DNA of 7,592 nt from Sulfurimonas sp. (GTDB lineage Bacteria; Campylobacterota; Campylobacteria; Campylobacterales; Sulfurimonadaceae): NCBI GenBank assembly GCA_021107375.1, contig JAIOSY010000271.1, positions 1 through 7,592 of the forward strand, read 5' to 3'. Each line of letters starts with the position of its first letter. Position 1 is the stretch's first letter. Positions 5,385 to 7,592 of this stretch are shown piece after piece. The notes below the pieces were generated by a model. The model was not told where the DNA came from. It worked only from the letters and a program-made list of their open reading frames with translations, and did not search any database. Made by a program: the position numbers and the translations under genes.

Positions 5385-6027
5385 GATTAAAGTAGCTCCT
5401 AGTATTTTATCTGCTGATTTTGGAAATCTCCAAAGAGATGTTGAGGCAATCTGTAATGCGGGTTGTGATTTAGTTCATGTTGATGTTATGGATGGACATT
5501 TTGTTCCCAACTTAACTATCGGTCCAGTTGTAGTTTCTAGTGTGGCTAAATGTGCTACTAAACCTCTTGATATTCACCTAATGGTTCAAAACAATACTTT
5601 TTTTGTTGAGCTTTTTGCACCTTTAAAACCTGAGTATATCTCTTTTCATATCGAAGAGGAAAAACACCCTCATCGTCTTATCCAAAAAATTCGTTCTTTA
5701 GGGATTAAACCTGCGATAGTTTTAAATCCTCATACTCCACCTGAATCAGTTGAATACCTACTTGCTGATTTAGATATGGTTTTACTTATGAGTGTAAATC
5801 CTGGTTTTGGCGGACAGAGTTTTATAGATTCTGTAATTCCTAAAGCTGCAAAACTAAATGAGATGAGAAACAAAATAAATCCTAATTGCCTTATCGAAGT
5901 TGATGGTGGAGTTAGTGATAAAAATATCCAATCCCTTAAAGATGTTGGAGTAGATGTTGTCGTTGCTGGTAGCTATGTATTTAAACACGAAAGTAAAGAA
6001 GAAGCTATCAAAAGCTTACAAATATAG
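5383..6027 (+). CDS. rpe: Ribulose-phosphate 3-epimerase
   Basis: Rpe interconverts ribulose 5-phosphate and xylulose 5-phosphate in the pentose phosphate pathway, and in the Calvin cycle where that is present. The 214-residue TIM barrel has normal length. Visible signatures are A-P-S-I-L-S-A-D-F at 5-13, H-V-D-V-M-D-G at 32-38 with metal/catalytic His32 and Asp34, D-I-H-L-M-V at 63-68 with metal ligand His65, N-P-G-F-G-G-Q at 139-145 and V-D-G-G-V at 173-177 with catalytic Asp174. G-S at 196-197 belongs to the phosphate site. ATG 5383 has AAAAGG 6 bases upstream, and the N-terminus M-I-K-V-A-P-S fits the family. It is the first gene of a compact rpe-trpF-exonuclease unit. Its TAG is immediately followed by the trpF ATG. 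Confidence 0.97.
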   Translation: MIKVAPSILSADFGNLQRDVEAICNAGCDLVHVDVMDGHFVPNLTIGPVVVSSVAKCATKPLDIHLMVQNNTFFVELFAPLKPEYISFHIEEEKHPHRLIQKIRSLGIKPAIVLNPHTPPESVEYLLADLDMVLLMSVNPGFGGQSFIDSVIPKAAKLNEMRNKINPNCLIEVDGGVSDKNIQSLKDVGVDVVVAGSYVFKHESKEEAIKSLQI

Positions 6028-6612
6028 ATGAAGTGTAAAATCTGTGGAATAACATCTTACGAAGATGCAATGATGGCAATAGAAGCTGGAGCAGATGCTC
6101 TGGGCTTTGTATTTTATGAAAAATCACCTAGATATATCTCTCCAAAAGATGCTAAAAACATCATAAAAAGACTTCCCCCTTTTGTAGAGAAAGTTGGTCT
6201 TTTTGTAAATGTTGATGCTCAGATAATAAACTCGTATATCCAAGAATCTGGCTGTACACTTGCCCAACTTCACTTTGAAGCTCCAGAAGAACTATATAAA
6301 CAATTATTCGTTCCATTTATAAAAGTAATCCGTGCTAAATCTAAAGAAGATATTTTAAAATATAATGATGAGTATAGACTTGTAGATGCTTATTGTGAAG
6401 CTTATGGTGGAGCAGGAAAAAGAATCAATATAGAATGGTTTGACGGTATTGACAACTCTAAAATAATTTTAGCTGGTGGACTTGATAGTTCAAATGTTGC
6501 ATCACTAAAAGAGTACGGCTTTTATGGTGTTGATGTAAGTAGCGGTGTTGAGAAATCTCACGGTATTAAAGACTCTCAAAAAGTTAAAGACTTTATAACT
6601 AATGCTAACTAA
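6028..6612 (+). CDS. trpF: Phosphoribosylanthranilate isomerase
   Basis: TrpF catalyses the Amadori rearrangement of N-(5-phosphoribosyl)anthranilate to CdRP, the third step of tryptophan synthesis. The 194-residue barrel is the usual size for a monofunctional enzyme. It carries K-I-C-G-I-T at 4-9 with general base Cys6, G-F-V-F-Y-E-K-S-P-R-Y at 26-36, the general acid Asp120 followed by G-G-A-G-K at 127-131, L-A-G-G-L at 148-152, and D-V-S-S-G-V-E at 169-175. These are the expected catalytic and phosphate-binding features, so the enzyme should be active. The ATG follows the rpe stop with no gap and no strong Shine-Dalgarno, suggesting coupled translation. The last 11 bases overlap the exonuclease gene. 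No other trp gene is in view, so trpF is apart from trp neighbours here, at least within this window. Confidence 0.96.
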   Translation: MKCKICGITSYEDAMMAIEAGADALGFVFYEKSPRYISPKDAKNIIKRLPPFVEKVGLFVNVDAQIINSYIQESGCTLAQLHFEAPEELYKQLFVPFIKVIRAKSKEDILKYNDEYRLVDAYCEAYGGAGKRINIEWFDGIDNSKIILAGGLDSSNVASLKEYGFYGVDVSSGVEKSHGIKDSQKVKDFITNAN

Positions 6613-7411
6613 CAATTTTCCTCTTGATGACAAAAGTATCTCAAGACTTTCAACTAGAGGTCTTCCACTTGAGACTCTTAAATCTCAAATTGATGATAGC
6701 CTAGACTTTACTCTTGAACTTTGGCGTTCACAAGGTTTAGATATTATAAAAAACAAAGGCTATTTTTACTTTAATACTAAATTTCTACCACTCCAAAAAG
6801 CTGAATTTTGCATAGTTGATATCGAGACTAATGGTTCAAATATTGATAAACATCAGATTATAGAAATTGCTGGTGTCAAAATAAAATATGGAAAAATTAC
6901 AGAGCGGTTTGAATCACTTGTAAAGTGTTCAGAGATAAATGAGCATATAATAAAAATAACAGGTATTACAGTAGAAGATACAAAAAATGCACCCTCATTA
7001 AAAAAAGTGATGTATGATTTTAAACTATTTTTAGGTGATGCTATTTTTATAGCACATGATGTAAAATTTGATTACAGATTTATATCTTTAACTTTTGAAA
7101 AACTTGGACTTGAACCACTACTCAACCGTAATCTTTGTTCACTTTCACTTGCAGAGAGAAGTTTAGTTTCATATAGATATGGACTTTCTTATCTTGATAA
7201 AACTTTTAGTCTAAATCCACATGCCAAACATCATAGAGCGATGAGTGATGTACTTACAACTTATGAACTTTTTAAATTATCACTTGAAAGTATGAATGAA
7301 AATGTAAACAATGTAGAAGATTTGATAAAGTTTAGTAAAACTGCACCAAGAAAGAAAAGACCAAAGTTTGATCCTTTTTTAGAGATTGAAAAAGAGGGGC
7401 TTTCAGAGTAA
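6602..7411 (+). CDS. DnaQ-family 3'-5' exonuclease with N-terminal extension
   Basis: The 269-residue protein contains a DEDDh exonuclease domain at about 67-230. Exo I is V-D-I-E-T-N-G at 72-78 (Asp73, Glu75), Exo II is A-H-D-V-K-F-D at 151-157 (Asp157), and Exo III is H211-R-A-M-S-D216, the H-x4-D form of the DEDDh class. All catalytic acids are present, so it should remove nucleotides from 3' ends with two metal ions. About 65 residues precede the domain, with a pattern I do not recognise (helical, then G-Y-F-Y-F). A basic tail, R-K-K-R-P-K at 250-255, ends it. It may be the DNA polymerase III epsilon (proofreading) subunit or a related repair nuclease, and the sequence alone does not decide. 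The ATG overlaps trpF by 11 bases with a weak Shine-Dalgarno. It converges on accA, with one base between the stops. Confidence 0.88.
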   Translation: MLTNNFPLDDKSISRLSTRGLPLETLKSQIDDSLDFTLELWRSQGLDIIKNKGYFYFNTKFLPLQKAEFCIVDIETNGSNIDKHQIIEIAGVKIKYGKITERFESLVKCSEINEHIIKITGITVEDTKNAPSLKKVMYDFKLFLGDAIFIAHDVKFDYRFISLTFEKLGLEPLLNRNLCSLSLAERSLVSYRYGLSYLDKTFSLNPHAKHHRAMSDVLTTYELFKLSLESMNENVNNVEDLIKFSKTAPRKKRPKFDPFLEIEKEGLSE

Positions 7412-7430
7412 ATTACTCTGAGTAAGCTCC
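7387..7430 (-). terminator. Hairpin terminator of accA, spanning both convergent stop codons
   Basis: TCAGAGTAA (7403-7411) and TTACTCTGA (7413-7421) pair perfectly around A7412. The stem continues with GGGGCTT (7396-7402) against AAGCTCC (7424-7430), with one G-T wobble and a 2-base bulge (7422-7423), giving about 16 pairs. Reading the minus strand, the hairpin is followed by TCTTTTTC, a U-tract typical of rho-independent termination of accA. On the plus strand no U-tract follows, so it is a weaker stop for the exonuclease transcript. Both genes' stop codons are inside the stem. Confidence 0.65.
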
Positions 7431-7592
7431 AACAGAAGTTAATCTAGTATATCTATCTTCCATTCTTTTTTCTTTTCCCATCTCACGAAGCTCTTTAACT
7501 TGAGTTAAAAAATACTCTGAAATTGCAGCTGCACTAGTATCTCTATCTCTATGAGCACCAATCAATGGTTCGTTAATAATATCATCTATTAA
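7413..7592 (-). CDS. accA: Acetyl-CoA carboxylase carboxyltransferase subunit alpha, C-terminal fragment
   Basis: The last 59 codons of a gene entering from the right edge are visible. The segment L-I-D-D-I-I-N-E-P-L-I-G-A-H-R-D matches the conserved AccA C-terminal pattern I-D-x-I-I-x-E-P-L-G-G-A-H-R. A helical tail follows, with R-M-x-D-R-Y-T-R-L-T-S-V-G-A-Y, comparable to the R-Y-x-R-L-M-S-x-G end of the E. coli protein. AccA, with AccD, transfers the carboxyl group from carboxybiotin to acetyl-CoA to make malonyl-CoA, the first committed step of fatty acid synthesis, in the cytoplasm. Its catalytic and CoA-binding parts are outside the window. It is convergent with the exonuclease gene. 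Confidence 0.93.
   Translation of the reverse strand, partial: LIDDIINEPLIGAHRDRDTSAAAISEYFLTQVKELREMGKEKRMEDRYTRLTSVGAYSE

Noticed and set aside
1..7592. Mobile elements, CRISPR arrays or phage attachment sites
   Set aside because: No regularly spaced direct repeats, transposase or integrase motifs, or tRNA-end duplications were found. Genes are housekeeping or signalling with uniform composition.

Overview
The window is AT-rich, tightly packed bacterial chromosome. It most likely comes from a Campylobacterota (epsilonproteobacterial) genome of the Sulfurimonas/Arcobacter kind. The evidence is the low GC content, overlapping genes with frequent TTG starts, the rpmB-potassium channel neighbourhood (also known to me from Helicobacter pylori, from memory) and the flavour of the protein sequences. 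Genus is inference. I see no tRNA, rRNA, CRISPR array, insertion sequence or phage gene.

Left part, minus strand (about 1-3049): a sigma70-like promoter drives rpmB (ribosomal protein L28). It is followed closely by a two-TM potassium channel with an RCK domain, by argJ (arginine biosynthesis, overlapping the channel gene by 8 bp), and by a lipoprotein with a PAP2-phosphatase-like core that runs off the left edge. A small hairpin lies over the rpmB stop.

Middle, plus strand (3059-5337): a divergent AT-rich intergenic region with a 16-bp perfect inverted repeat precedes a two-gene signalling module. The first gene is an HDOD-like protein without the HD residues. An ATGA overlap joins it to a multidomain gene with the order STAS-like, half receiver-like, STAS-like, CheX-like phosphatase. 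That second gene is split by one in-frame TAA at 4516-4518. The frame stays open and continues the same folds on both sides, so this looks like a recent nonsense mutation or a base-call error, less likely programmed readthrough.

Right part (5349-7592): an extended -10 element and a palindrome over the translation start introduce rpe, trpF and a DnaQ-type 3'-5' exonuclease, which abut or overlap and probably form one operon (sugar epimerase, tryptophan synthesis, nucleic acid processing). They converge on the 3' end of accA (fatty acid synthesis). Both stop codons lie inside one strong hairpin that has a T-rich tail on the accA side.

The most interesting items are the HDOD/STAS-receiver-STAS-CheX module, the nonsense codon in it, and several compact palindromes used at gene boundaries.
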